This document shows, piece after piece, positions 7,932 through 16,337 of a stretch of 64,000 nucleotides of DNA. Source of the stretch: DASQPA01 sp963757335 (lineage in GTDB: Bacteria; Acidobacteriota; Thermoanaerobaculia; Multivoradales; UBA5704); the NCBI GenBank assembly GCA_963757335.1, contig CAVWRJ010000021.1, forward strand, positions 1 through 64,000. The letters run 5' to 3'. The position numbers and the translations under genes were made by a program. Position 1 is the stretch's first letter. Each line of letters starts with the position of its first letter. The notes beneath the pieces were generated by a model that ran no database searches, was not told the DNA's origin, and saw only the letters and a program-made list of their open reading frames with translations.

Positions 7932-8994
7932 ATGGACGCTTCACCCCTCCCCGGCCCCCGCGGCCGTGGCGCCTCGGGAAACCCCGAGAACCGTTTCACC
8001 CGGCTCTCGATCGAGTCGGAAGAGCCGCCGCCCGACAAAGTGGCGACGATCTTCTACACCGATACGACCCGCGCCATCCTGGCCCGGAACGACAGCCCGG
8101 ATGTCGGCTTCTCCGTCTCGGTCAACCCCTACCGCGGGTGCGAGCACGGGTGCATCTACTGCTTCGCCCGGCCGACCCACGAGTACCTGGGCCTCTCGGC
8201 CGGCCTCGACTTCGAGACCCGGATCTTCGTCAAGGAGGACGCCCCGGAGCTCCTCCGCCGCGAGCTCGGCAAGCGCGGCTACGTGCCGGAGGTGATCGCC
8301 ATGTCGGGGGTGACCGACCCCTACCAGCCGGTCGAGCGCCGGCTGGAGATCACCCGCCGCTGCCTCGAAGTCCTCGCCGAGTTCAGAAACCCGGTCGCCA
8401 TCATCACCAAGAACGCCCTGGTGGCGAGAGACGTCGACCACCTGGCGAGCCTCGCCGAGCACCGGGCGGCGCTCGTCTGCATGTCGATCACCACCTTGGA
8501 CCCCGACGTCGCCCGCACCATGGAGCCCCGCGCCTCGCACCCCAGGGACCGCCTCGAAGCCGTCGCCAAGCTCGCCGCCGCCGGGGTCCCCTGCGCCGTC
8601 CTCGCCGCGCCGATGGTCCCCGGCCTCACCGACCACGAGCTGCCGGCCATCCTCGCCGCCGCCGCAGCGGCTGGAGCGAAGAGCGCCCACTTCATCCCGC
8701 TCCGCCTCCCCGGTGCGGTCGCCGGCCTCTTCGAGCAGTGGCTGCACGGAGCATTACCCCGACCGCAAGGACAAGGTCTTGAACCGCATCCGCGGCATGC
8801 GCGGCGGGCGCCTCAACGACCCCCGTTTCGGCAGCCGGATGAAGGGAGAAGGGATCTTCGTCGAGCAGATGCAGGCCCTCTACCAGACCACCTGCCGCCG
8901 CCTCGGCCTCTCCGACCGCAACTACGAGCTCTCGACCGCCGCCTTCAGGCGGCCGGGTCCGGTCGCCGCCCAGCTCGAGCTGTTCGGGGGCTGA
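7932..8994 (+). CDS. PA0069-type radical SAM protein, one frameshift near 8745
   Basis: An ATG at 7932 opens a protein of about 353 residues. The radical SAM cluster motif is NPYRGCEHGCIYCFARPTHE (CxxxCxxC), followed by TKNALVARDVD and GVTDPYQPVE, typical of the PA0069/spore-photoproduct-lyase-like family. After LFEQWL the frame carries an extra base. The expected QEHYPDRKDKVLNRIRGMRG continuation is present one frame over and ends at 8994 in AAQLELFGG. Both halves match the family, so the gene is probably intact in the organism and split by an indel in this sequence. The reaction is unknown; members bind a 4Fe-4S cluster and cleave S-adenosylmethionine. Confidence 0.82.
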
Positions 8995-9062
8995 ATTGAC
9001 CATCCTCTCGCCTAGTGATACCGTATGTGGTGGCATGCCCATGGCTGAGGTGTCCAAGCGCC

Positions 9063-9353
9063 ATGGCTAAGGACAAGAGGAGGAAGCTTCTCGAAGGGCT
9101 CAAAAATAAAAAATACTCTTGCACGTTGAAGGAAGCTGAGGATGCTCTTCGCGCATGGGGCTTTTCGCCGGGGAGGACGAAGGGACATGCCCAAGTTTGG
9201 GACTTCCAGGGCGTTACCTTGACGGTGCACCAGCCTCATGGCAAGGCTGGTAAGAACAACTTGGACCCTGGAGCCGTGGCTATGGTGATCAAGAAAATCG
9301 AAGAAGTTGAAATAATTCAGCAAAGGGAGAAGGAGGGAAGCGATGACCACTAA
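9063..9353 (+). CDS. hicA: HicA-family mRNA interferase-like toxin
   Basis: 96 residues from the ATG at 9063 (MAKDKRRKLLEGLKNKKY). The compact dsRBD-like fold of HicA is suggested by LKEAEDALRAWGFSPGRTKG, the active-site histidine in KGHAQVW, and VTLTVHQPHG. HicA toxins cut mRNA and are neutralised by HicB, which is encoded by the next gene with an 11-nt overlap. The toxin-first order is normal for this type. GC content is visibly lower than in the neighbours (AAAAATAAAAAATACTC near its start), which suggests recent acquisition. The alternative upstream start at 9015 is less likely. Confidence 0.8.
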   Translation: MAKDKRRKLLEGLKNKKYSCTLKEAEDALRAWGFSPGRTKGHAQVWDFQGVTLTVHQPHGKAGKNNLDPGAVAMVIKKIEEVEIIQQREKEGSDDH

Positions 9354-9852
9354 GGATCTCGCGTACTATATGAGTCTCAAGTATCCCGCCGAGATTCATG
9401 AGGGCGCAAGCGGTGGATACTTCGTTACCAACCCTGATCTTGATGGTTGCATGGCGGAAGGTGAAACTCCCGATGAAGCTCTTACTAATCTAGCCGATTC
9501 TCGCGAGCTTTGGATCGAATCTCGCCTGACCGCCGGTCGTCTTGTTCCTGAGCCTTCTACCGAAGAATTGAGCGGTACGGTCTCTTTACGCATGGCACCT
9601 TCTCTTCACACACAGCTCGCCAAAAGTGCAGCTCGGCAGGATATTAGCTTGAACTTGCTGATCAACACTGCCTTGGCCGAATATGCTGGCGGTGTACGGC
9701 ATGAAAGCGCGATCAACAGTGCGGTCGAAAATCTCCGGCGAGTTGCCGAGGAGCTCAGGGCAGGCAGTTTGGGTCTTGGGTACTCTTTGCAGGCTGACGC
9801 GGAGAAAACGTTCGCGTCTACGCATCGCAAGGCTCTGCCTTCTCGGCGATAG
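9343..9852 (+). CDS. hicB: HicB-family antitoxin with C-terminal DNA-binding domain
   Basis: 169 residues. The N-terminal half is a degraded-RNase-H HicB domain (YPAEIHEGASGGYFVTNPDL, then GCMAEGETPDEALTNLADS). The C-terminal half (SGTVSLRMAPSLHTQLAKSA, then DISLNLLINTALAEYAGG) is a ribbon-helix-helix domain that would bind the operon's own operator. The reading frame overlaps the toxin by 11 nt. It is longer than minimal HicB proteins but has the common HicB-plus-RHH architecture. GC is low, as in hicA, so both came in together. No operator repeat was evident upstream of hicA. Confidence 0.85.
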   Translation: MTTKDLAYYMSLKYPAEIHEGASGGYFVTNPDLDGCMAEGETPDEALTNLADSRELWIESRLTAGRLVPEPSTEELSGTVSLRMAPSLHTQLAKSAARQDISLNLLINTALAEYAGGVRHESAINSAVENLRRVAEELRAGSLGLGYSLQADAEKTFASTHRKALPSRR

Positions 9853-9996
9853 TCTTTGTCCTCGCCGACCTGGATGGCGAAGGTCGTAAGGATCTCGGGT
9901 CCTTCTGACTTCCCTGCTGCGGCCCTGAGCTGGCACCGTCCTTGCTCACCTACGCCCGCGGTGAGCGGGCAACGGCAGGATCGAATCCGCAAGTGG

Positions 9997-11760
9997 ATGC
10001 GGCACGGGTGGACCGTGCTGTGCCTTGCCCTTTCCGGCATGGCCCTCTCCACGCTCCCCGTTGTCACCGCGGCTGCCGCGGCCGCGACACCCAAGGTGGA
10101 CGTCCAGGTCGAGGGGTTGAATCGGGAGCTCAAGCGGAACGTCCTCGCGAGCCTGGAGATCGAGGAATCGCGGAAGGACAAGGACCTGGACGAGACGCGC
10201 ATCCGCCGGCTCTTCACCCAGGGGACTGCCGAGATCGAGCAGGCGGTGCAGCCCTTCGGCTACTACAAGCCGGTCATCCACCCGACCCTCACCCAGAAGG
10301 GGGACACCTGGGTGGCGCGCTATGAGGTCGAGCCCGGGCCGCTCCTCAGGGTCACCCATCGAGACCTCCAGGTCACCGGCGAGGGGGCTTCCGATCCCGG
10401 CTTCACCGCGGCGGTCCAGAGCTTTCCCCTGCGCGAGGGGGACGCTCTCCTCCAGCCCGCCTACGAGGGCGGCCGGAAGGCCTTCGACGACTACGCCGCT
10501 GCCAACGGCTATCTGGACGCCCAGTTCCTCGTCCACGAGATCCGGGTCGACCTCGCGGCCTACACCTCGGAGGTCGTCCTCCATTACCAGACCGGGGCGC
10601 GCTTCCGCTTCGGCAAGATCACCTTCCATCAGAATTTTCTCGATCCCGATCTGCTCCGCGGCTACGTCACGGTCAAGGAGGGCGACCCCCTGGACGCGGA
10701 CGCGCTGCTCAAGCTCCAGAACGGCCTCTCGTCGAGCCCCTACTTCGAGCGGGTCGAGGTGGTGACCCGGCGCGAGGCGGCCGTGGGGGTCGAGGTGCCG
10801 ATCGAGATCAACCTGACCCCTTCCAAGCGCCAGCGCTGGACGGCGGGGGTGGGCTACGGCAACGACACCGGCCCGCGGATCAGCGGCGGGCTCGAAATCC
10901 GCCGCCTGAACCGCCGCGGCCACCGCGCCGACATCGAGGCGCGCCTGTCGGACATCGAGAAGAGCGGCAAGACCGACTACATCATCCCTGGCGTCTACCC
11001 GAGCACCGATCTTCTCACCTACACCCTGGCCTACGCCGATCTGCACCCGCAGACCAGCACCTCGAAAAGCTTCCTCGTCGGCGGCTCCCGGGCACGGGCG
11101 CTCGGCCGCTGGCGGCAGTCGATCGGGCTCGATTTCGAGCGCACCACCTTCAAGGTCGGCTCCGACTCCGGGGTGTCGCACCTCCTGGGACCCCAGGCGA
11201 GCTGGCAGCGGCTCTTCGCCGACGACCGCATCTATCCCACCCGCGGCGAGCGGATCGAGTTCGACCTCCGGGCGGCGGACAAGTCGGTGCTCTCGAACGC
11301 CACCTTCGTCCAGGCGATCGCCCGCGGCAAGTTCATCCAGAGCTTCGGCGAGCAGCGCTTCCGGCTGATCACCCGGGCCGACCTGGGCTACACGGAGACC
11401 AACGACTTCCACGCCCTGCCGCCCACGGTCCGCTTCTTCGCCGGGGGCGACCAGAGCGTCCGCGGCTACTCCTACCAGGGGATCGGCCCGCGGGACGCCT
11501 TCGGGCATGTCATCGGCGGCAAGGCCCTGGAGGTGGCGAGCATCGAGCTCGAGTACCGCTTTCTCCGTAAATGGGGGGTGGCGACCTTCTACGATACCGG
11601 TACCGCCAACGACAAGTTCGGCGGCCAGCTGAAAGTGGGGACCGGGGTCGGGGTGCGCTGGCTGTCCCCCATCGGCCTGGTCCGCCTGGACGCCGCGACC
11701 GCCATCCGCGAGCCCGGCCATCCGATCCGCTTCCATCTCACGATCGGTCCTGATCTATGA
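9997..11760 (+). CDS. tamA: TamA/BamA-family outer membrane protein (Omp85)
   Basis: About 587 residues from the ATG at 9997, chosen because it gives a proper signal peptide (WTVLCLALSGMALSTLPVVT...AAA). Open frame extends back to a TTG at 9856. Three POTRA-like repeats follow (VDVQVEGLNRELKRNVLASL; LLRVTHRDLQVTGEG; FRFGKITFHQNFLDPDLLRG). The C-terminal half is a 16-strand barrel with the Omp85 hallmark VRGYSYQGIGPRD. It ends in strand-like FHLTIGPDL. TamA acts with TamB in outer-membrane protein and lipid traffic, and tamB starts in the last bases of this gene (ATGA overlap), so the two are co-translated. Confidence 0.88.
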   Translation: MRHGWTVLCLALSGMALSTLPVVTAAAAAATPKVDVQVEGLNRELKRNVLASLEIEESRKDKDLDETRIRRLFTQGTAEIEQAVQPFGYYKPVIHPTLTQKGDTWVARYEVEPGPLLRVTHRDLQVTGEGASDPGFTAAVQSFPLREGDALLQPAYEGGRKAFDDYAAANGYLDAQFLVHEIRVDLAAYTSEVVLHYQTGARFRFGKITFHQNFLDPDLLRGYVTVKEGDPLDADALLKLQNGLSSSPYFERVEVVTRREAAVGVEVPIEINLTPSKRQRWTAGVGYGNDTGPRISGGLEIRRLNRRGHRADIEARLSDIEKSGKTDYIIPGVYPSTDLLTYTLAYADLHPQTSTSKSFLVGGSRARALGRWRQSIGLDFERTTFKVGSDSGVSHLLGPQASWQRLFADDRIYPTRGERIEFDLRAADKSVLSNATFVQAIARGKFIQSFGEQRFRLITRADLGYTETNDFHALPPTVRFFAGGDQSVRGYSYQGIGPRDAFGHVIGGKALEVASIELEYRFLRKWGVATFYDTGTANDKFGGQLKVGTGVGVRWLSPIGLVRLDAATAIREPGHPIRFHLTIGPDL

Positions 11761-14700
11761 GCGAGCCGTCCGTCCCCACTCCCGCTCCCGGCCCCGACTC
11801 CGCACCCAAAGTCAAAGTGCCGCCGCCCGAACACCGGGAACGCGGGCACCGCGGCCGGAAGGTCTTCTACGGCTGCGGGATCACCGTCCTGGGCCTGGTC
11901 GTCCTGCTCCTCCTGGCCGTCTGGTTCCTCCTCGGCACCCAGGCGGGGACCCGCTTTCTCTTCACCCGTCTGGGCGCCCTGATGCCGGGCTCGTTCGAGG
12001 TGGCGGAGATCCACGGCCCCATCCGTGGACCGCTCGACATCCGCGGCCTGACCTACAAGCGTCCCGGGGCGATGGCGGTCCACATCGACCACCTCTACCT
12101 CGAATGGCGGCTGCGGGAGCTGCTCTCGCGCCGGCTCGACATCCAGAAGCTCTATGCCGACGGGGTCCGGATCGTCCAGGCACCTCCAACGGAAAAGACG
12201 ACCCCGCTCCCCGACGTCAATCTGCGCTTCAACATCCTCTTGCGAGACGCCCGGGTGCGCGGGCTGGACGTCGATTCCCAGGCCGGCAAGAGCGTGGTGA
12301 AGATCGACAGCATCGACTTGGCGACGAGCGAGCTCAAGAACGTCTTCCATCTCGATCGCCTGGCGGTGCGCTCGCCGGTGGTCAACGCCGACATTTCCGG
12401 CATGCTTCAGCCGCAGGGGGACTACCCCCTGGACCTGACCGCCAAGTGGTCGCTCCGGCCGGCGGGGATGGCCGAGGTCGCCGGAGGCGGGAAGCTCTCG
12501 GGGACCTTGAAGCGGCTGCAGGTGACCCAGTCGGTCACCGCCCCCTTCCCGGTCGAGGTGAACACGCTCCTCTTCGAGCCGCTCTACGATCTCCGTTTCG
12601 ACGGCAGGGTGGCCTTCAAGGACATCAATCCGAAGCTTTTGAAGCCTGATCTCCCCGACCTTCCGGCCTCCGGGGAGGTTGCCGGCCGCGGCAGCTTCTC
12701 TGCCTTCACGAGCGAGGGCACGGTGCGCGGGAAATACGATCCGGCGGGGGACTTCGCCCTCCGCTACCGGCTGGCGCGGGAGGGGAAGAACGGCGAGACC
12801 TGGCGGATCGACCAGGCCGACTTAAGCTTCCCCGGCATCCCCACCCGGCTGAATCTCTCTGGGCGCTATACCGATACGTCGGTGAACGCCACCGCTTCGA
12901 AGCAGGCGTCGGCCCCGCTCGACGTCCAGGCCGATGTTACCTGGCACGCCCTGGCCTGGCCGCTCCGCGGCGGCAAGCCGAGCTTCGAGAGTCCGGACGG
13001 CCGGGCCCGGATCGTGGCCCACGGCCCGGTCGACACCCTCGCCAGCTCGGGCACCGTCGAGGCCACCCTCGCCCCCTTCGGCCGGCTCGCCGCCGTCTAC
13101 CAGGTGACCCGGCAGGGGGAGACCTGGCGGATCGAGAAAGCCGACCTCTCGCTCCCCGGCACCCCGACCCGGGCGAGCGTCACCGGCCGGGTGACGGTGC
13201 CGAAGAGCGGGACCCTGGGCTTCGACGTCAACGCCGCCTGGCGCGACGTCGCCTGGCCGCTCCGCGGCACCCCCACGGTGCGGAGCGCCGCCGGTCAGGC
13301 GGCGGTCTCCGGCACCGCCGACCGCTACAACGCCCGGGTGAATGCGGACGTCGCCGGTCCCGCCGGGCCGGCCGGGGGCCAGATCCCTCCCGGCCACTGG
13401 GTGCTGGCGGGGGAAGGGACGAAGAACGACTTCCACTTCGCCTCCCTCGCCGGCGACATCCTCCACGGCCACCTGACCGGGAGCGGCACGGTCGGCTGGT
13501 CGCCGCGGCTGCGCTGGGACCTGGCGCTCCAGGGGCAGGGGCTCGATCCGGCGGTCGTCCGGGCGGACTTCCCCGGCCGGCTCGACCTCGCCGTCAAGAC
13601 CCGCGGCGAGATGCTGCCGGCGGGACCGACCGGGACGGTCGATCTCACCCGCCTCGCCGGCACGCTCCGCCAGCAGCCTTTAGCCGCCGCCGCCGCCGTC
13701 CGCCTGGCTGGGAAGAGCTACGACATCTCTCACCTCGACGCCCACTGGGGGGACGCTCGGCTCGTCGCCTCCGGCCGGGTCGGCGACCGCTTCGATCTCG
13801 GCTGGGACCTCACCCTGCCGAACCTCGCCCTGGCGGTGCCCCAGACGGCGGGCGGTTTCTCGGGCCGCGGCCATCTCGCGGGCCCCTTGAAGACGCCGCG
13901 GGTGACGATGGACGGCCGCTTCGACGGCGTGCGCTCCGGCGCTGACAGCGTCGCCCACGGGACGATCAAGGCCGACGTCGACCTGGCGCCGGCGGGCACC
14001 ACTCAGCTCGACCTGACCGCCCGGCAGATCCAGGCCGCCGGCCAGCAGGTGGGGGCGCTCACCCTCCAGCTGCGAGGGACCCTCAACAGTCATACCCTGA
14101 CCGCCGCGGCCACCGGACTCGGCACCTATCCCAACGCCCGGCTCGACCTGGCCCTCGCCGGGGCGGCGCGGGGAGAGCTCGGGCCGCAGCTCGCCTGGCA
14201 GGGGCAGATTCAGCGGCTCGACCTCCGCGGCGGCCCGGCCGGCGACTGGAGCCTGGAGAAGCCGGCGCCGCTCGCCGCCTCGGCCCAGGCCGCCCGGCTG
14301 GACGGCTTCTGCTGGCACTCTCCAACTTCTGGAAACGCCAGTCTCTGTGCCGGAGGGAACTGGGCGAAGGCGGGTACCTGGGCCGGCCAGGCGACCCTCG
14401 CGGCCCTGCCGCTCAACCTCGCGAAGTCGCTCCTGCCGCCGGACGTCACGATCACCGGCACCCTTTCGGGGACCGCCCGGGCGAGCGGCTCCCCCAAGGG
14501 CCTGACCGAGGTGGTCGCCGATCTTGCTCCCGGCCCGGGCGAGCTGCACTATCCGGGGGACGACGGCCGGACCATCGTCGTCCGCTTCGAGCGCGGCACG
14601 GTCCGCGCCCAACTCGGGCAGAACGGGGGCGACGCCAACGCCCAGCTGACGCTAACCGACGTCGGCACCCTCGGCCTCACCGCCCGGCTGCCGAGCCTCG

Positions 14701-16001
14701 CCCAGAAGGTCGCCATGAAGGACCTGCCGCTCGCCGGCCGGCTGGACTTCAACTTCCGCGACCTCTCCTTCGTCCAGGGCTTCGTGTCGGAGCTCCGCGG
14801 CGTCACCGGGACCCTCAACGCCGGCTTCCAGCTCGCCGGCACCCTGGGGGCGCCCCGGCTCACCGGCACGGCCCGGCTCGCCAACGGCCGCGCCCGGGTG
14901 CCCGAGTACGGCCTGGACGTCAAGGACATCACCCTGACCGCGACCGGCGACGGCAGCCCTCTCCTGGCGATCCAGGCGAGCGCCCGCTCCGGACCCGGCA
15001 ATCTCGCCATCGCGGGGACGACCGGCTTCTTCCCCAGCCCCGCCACCCCCCTGAAGCTCAAGATCACCGGCCGCCGCTTCCAGGTCTCGGGCACCCGGGA
15101 GATCGACGTTCAGGTCTCGCCCGCCCTGGACCTCACCTACCAGGGGACCCGCGCCGATCTGACCGGCCAGGTGGACGTTCCCTTCGCGCGCACCAACATC
15201 GAGGACCGCAAGAAGCCCGGTGCCGTGCCGACCTCGAAGGACGTGGTGTTCGTCAACGGCCCCCCGACGACGGTGAAGGCGAAGGCACCGCTCGCGATCC
15301 TGGCGCGGGTCCGCCTCGTCCTCGGCGACGACATCGAGCTCAAGGCCCTGGGGTTGGACGCCAAGCCCAAGGGCTCGATCCTGGTCGTCGAGCAGCCGGG
15401 CCGGCCGGAGAGCGCGGTCGGCGAGATCGAGGTGAGCGAGGGAACCTTCAAGGCCTACGGCCAGGACCTGACGATCGAGCGCGGCCGGCTGATCTTCGCC
15501 GGCGGGCCGCTCGACGACCCCGGCATCGACCTCCGCGCCTACCGGACGGCGACCGACGGCACGATCGCCGGCATCCAGGCGCAGGGGACGCTCAAGAAGC
15601 CCGAGGTCACCCTCTACTCGACCCCGGTCATGACCGAGTCCGAGGCCCTCGCCTACCTCCTCCTCGGCCACCCCCTGGGCCAGGCCTCGCCGCAGGAGGG
15701 GAGCCTCCTCGCCAACGCCGCGACCTCGCTGGGCCTGAAAGGCGGAAACCTGATCGCCAAGAAGCTGGCCGCCCGCTTCGGCCTCGAATCGGCGACCCTG
15801 GAGAGCTCCGGCGGTCTCGACCAGACGGCGCTCGTCCTCGGCAAATATCTCTCGCCGCGCCTCTACGTCTCCTACGGCCTCGGCCTCTTCGAGCCGATCA
15901 ACACCTTCCGCATCCGCTACATCCTGAACAAACGCTACACGCTGCAGGCCGAGAGCGGCACGGGGACGAGCGCGGATATTCTGTATACGCGGGAGCGGTA
16001 G
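11757..16001 (+). CDS. tamB: TamB/AsmA-like translocation and assembly protein
   Basis: 1414 residues. A single N-terminal transmembrane segment (GCGITVLGLVVLLLLAVWFL) anchors it in the inner membrane. A very long run of beta-strand repeats (DLSLPGTPTRASVTGRVTV and similar) would form the hydrophobic groove crossing the periplasm. The C-terminus has the conserved TamB (DUF490) domain: GEIEVSEGTFKAYGQDLTIE, RGRLIFAGGPLDDPGIDLRA, TESEALAYLLLGHPL, and the final strand VSYGLGLFEPINTFRIRY. Length and layout fit bridge-like lipid transport proteins of this family. It overlaps tamA by 4 nt and is followed by a clean terminator. Confidence 0.9.
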   Translation: MSEPSVPTPAPGPDSAPKVKVPPPEHRERGHRGRKVFYGCGITVLGLVVLLLLAVWFLLGTQAGTRFLFTRLGALMPGSFEVAEIHGPIRGPLDIRGLTYKRPGAMAVHIDHLYLEWRLRELLSRRLDIQKLYADGVRIVQAPPTEKTTPLPDVNLRFNILLRDARVRGLDVDSQAGKSVVKIDSIDLATSELKNVFHLDRLAVRSPVVNADISGMLQPQGDYPLDLTAKWSLRPAGMAEVAGGGKLSGTLKRLQVTQSVTAPFPVEVNTLLFEPLYDLRFDGRVAFKDINPKLLKPDLPDLPASGEVAGRGSFSAFTSEGTVRGKYDPAGDFALRYRLAREGKNGETWRIDQADLSFPGIPTRLNLSGRYTDTSVNATASKQASAPLDVQADVTWHALAWPLRGGKPSFESPDGRARIVAHGPVDTLASSGTVEATLAPFGRLAAVYQVTRQGETWRIEKADLSLPGTPTRASVTGRVTVPKSGTLGFDVNAAWRDVAWPLRGTPTVRSAAGQAAVSGTADRYNARVNADVAGPAGPAGGQIPPGHWVLAGEGTKNDFHFASLAGDILHGHLTGSGTVGWSPRLRWDLALQGQGLDPAVVRADFPGRLDLAVKTRGEMLPAGPTGTVDLTRLAGTLRQQPLAAAAAVRLAGKSYDISHLDAHWGDARLVASGRVGDRFDLGWDLTLPNLALAVPQTAGGFSGRGHLAGPLKTPRVTMDGRFDGVRSGADSVAHGTIKADVDLAPAGTTQLDLTARQIQAAGQQVGALTLQLRGTLNSHTLTAAATGLGTYPNARLDLALAGAARGELGPQLAWQGQIQRLDLRGGPAGDWSLEKPAPLAASAQAARLDGFCWHSPTSGNASLCAGGNWAKAGTWAGQATLAALPLNLAKSLLPPDVTITGTLSGTARASGSPKGLTEVVADLAPGPGELHYPGDDGRTIVVRFERGTVRAQLGQNGGDANAQLTLTDVGTLGLTARLPSLAQKVAMKDLPLAGRLDFNFRDLSFVQGFVSELRGVTGTLNAGFQLAGTLGAPRLTGTARLANGRARVPEYGLDVKDITLTATGDGSPLLAIQASARSGPGNLAIAGTTGFFPSPATPLKLKITGRRFQVSGTREIDVQVSPALDLTYQGTRADLTGQVDVPFARTNIEDRKKPGAVPTSKDVVFVNGPPTTVKAKAPLAILARVRLVLGDDIELKALGLDAKPKGSILVVEQPGRPESAVGEIEVSEGTFKAYGQDLTIERGRLIFAGGPLDDPGIDLRAYRTATDGTIAGIQAQGTLKKPEVTLYSTPVMTESEALAYLLLGHPLGQASPQEGSLLANAATSLGLKGGNLIAKKLAARFGLESATLESSGGLDQTALVLGKYLSPRLYVSYGLGLFEPINTFRIRYILNKRYTLQAESGTGTSADILYTRER

Positions 16002-16007
16002 GGGAGT

Positions 16008-16032
16008 CCCCCGGCAGAGCCGGGGGTTTGTT
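16008..16032 (+). terminator. Rho-independent terminator of tamAB
   Basis: CCCCCGGC (16008-16015) pairs with GCCGGGGG (16019-16026) around AGA and is followed by TTTGTTG. It starts 7 nt after the tamB stop. Confidence 0.8.
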
Positions 16033-16046
16033 GAAACTACGTCAAA

Positions 16047-16262
16047 CTAGGGGCAACTGCAGGAGCTGTTGCCCCCAGAGCTGCAGCTTTTCGATAGCAA
16101 ATGCTCCTGTCCGTCGTACGTGCAGGTGACGCGCCAAGCGCCGCCGCCGCTGCCGCCACTTCCCCCCAGGTCCTGGTAATCTGTCTGAGCGGCGGCAGGC
16201 GCGATCGAGAGGGCCATCGCCACAAGGGCGAGCAGCAAGAGACCTACCTTTGCCAATTTCAT
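16047..16262 (-). CDS. Small secreted four-cysteine peptide precursor
   Basis: 71 residues with a clear signal peptide (MKLAKVGLLLLALVAMAL, cut near APAAAQ) and a strong ribosome site (AAAAGGAG) before its ATG. The mature part of about 45 residues starts TDYQDL, has a GGSGGSGGG linker, then four cysteines (VTC, KSC, SSC, CSCP). It lies 75 nt downstream of the permease gene on the same strand, separated by a short hairpin. Architecture and neighbours (propeller lipoprotein, redoxin-like protein, ABC permease) recall the NVEALA-type exported peptides of Bacteroidota. That parallel is inference, as the NVEALA motif itself is absent. Cysteine processing, crosslinking or a disulfide-bonded secreted peptide are possible fates. 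Confidence 0.7.
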   Translation of the reverse strand: MKLAKVGLLLLALVAMALSIAPAAAQTDYQDLGGSGGSGGGAWRVTCTYDGQEHLLSKSCSSGGNSSCSCP

Positions 16263-16278
16263 TCTGAACTCCTTTTAG

Positions 16279-16303
16279 AAAAAGGGTCACCCATTTTGGG
16301 TGA
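16279..16303 (-). terminator. Small hairpin with T-run between permease and peptide genes
   Basis: On the minus strand TCACCC, AAAAT, GGGTGA forms a 6-bp stem, followed shortly by TTTTT. It lies after the permease stop and before the peptide gene. It may partly stop transcription or protect mRNA ends, and so set peptide levels apart from the upstream genes. Confidence 0.5.
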
Positions 16304-16337
16304 GGCCTGTAGAAACTGGGTGCGAGCTGTCGCTCCC

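Noticed and set aside
8740..8750. Programmed ribosomal frameshift in the radical SAM gene
   Set aside because: No slippery heptamer or downstream structure is evident, and many other genes in the window have similar one-base breaks, which fits sequencing error better.
16008..16026. Terminator for the four-cysteine peptide gene on the minus strand
   Set aside because: The stem is there, but no T-run follows on the minus strand; it serves tamAB on the plus strand.
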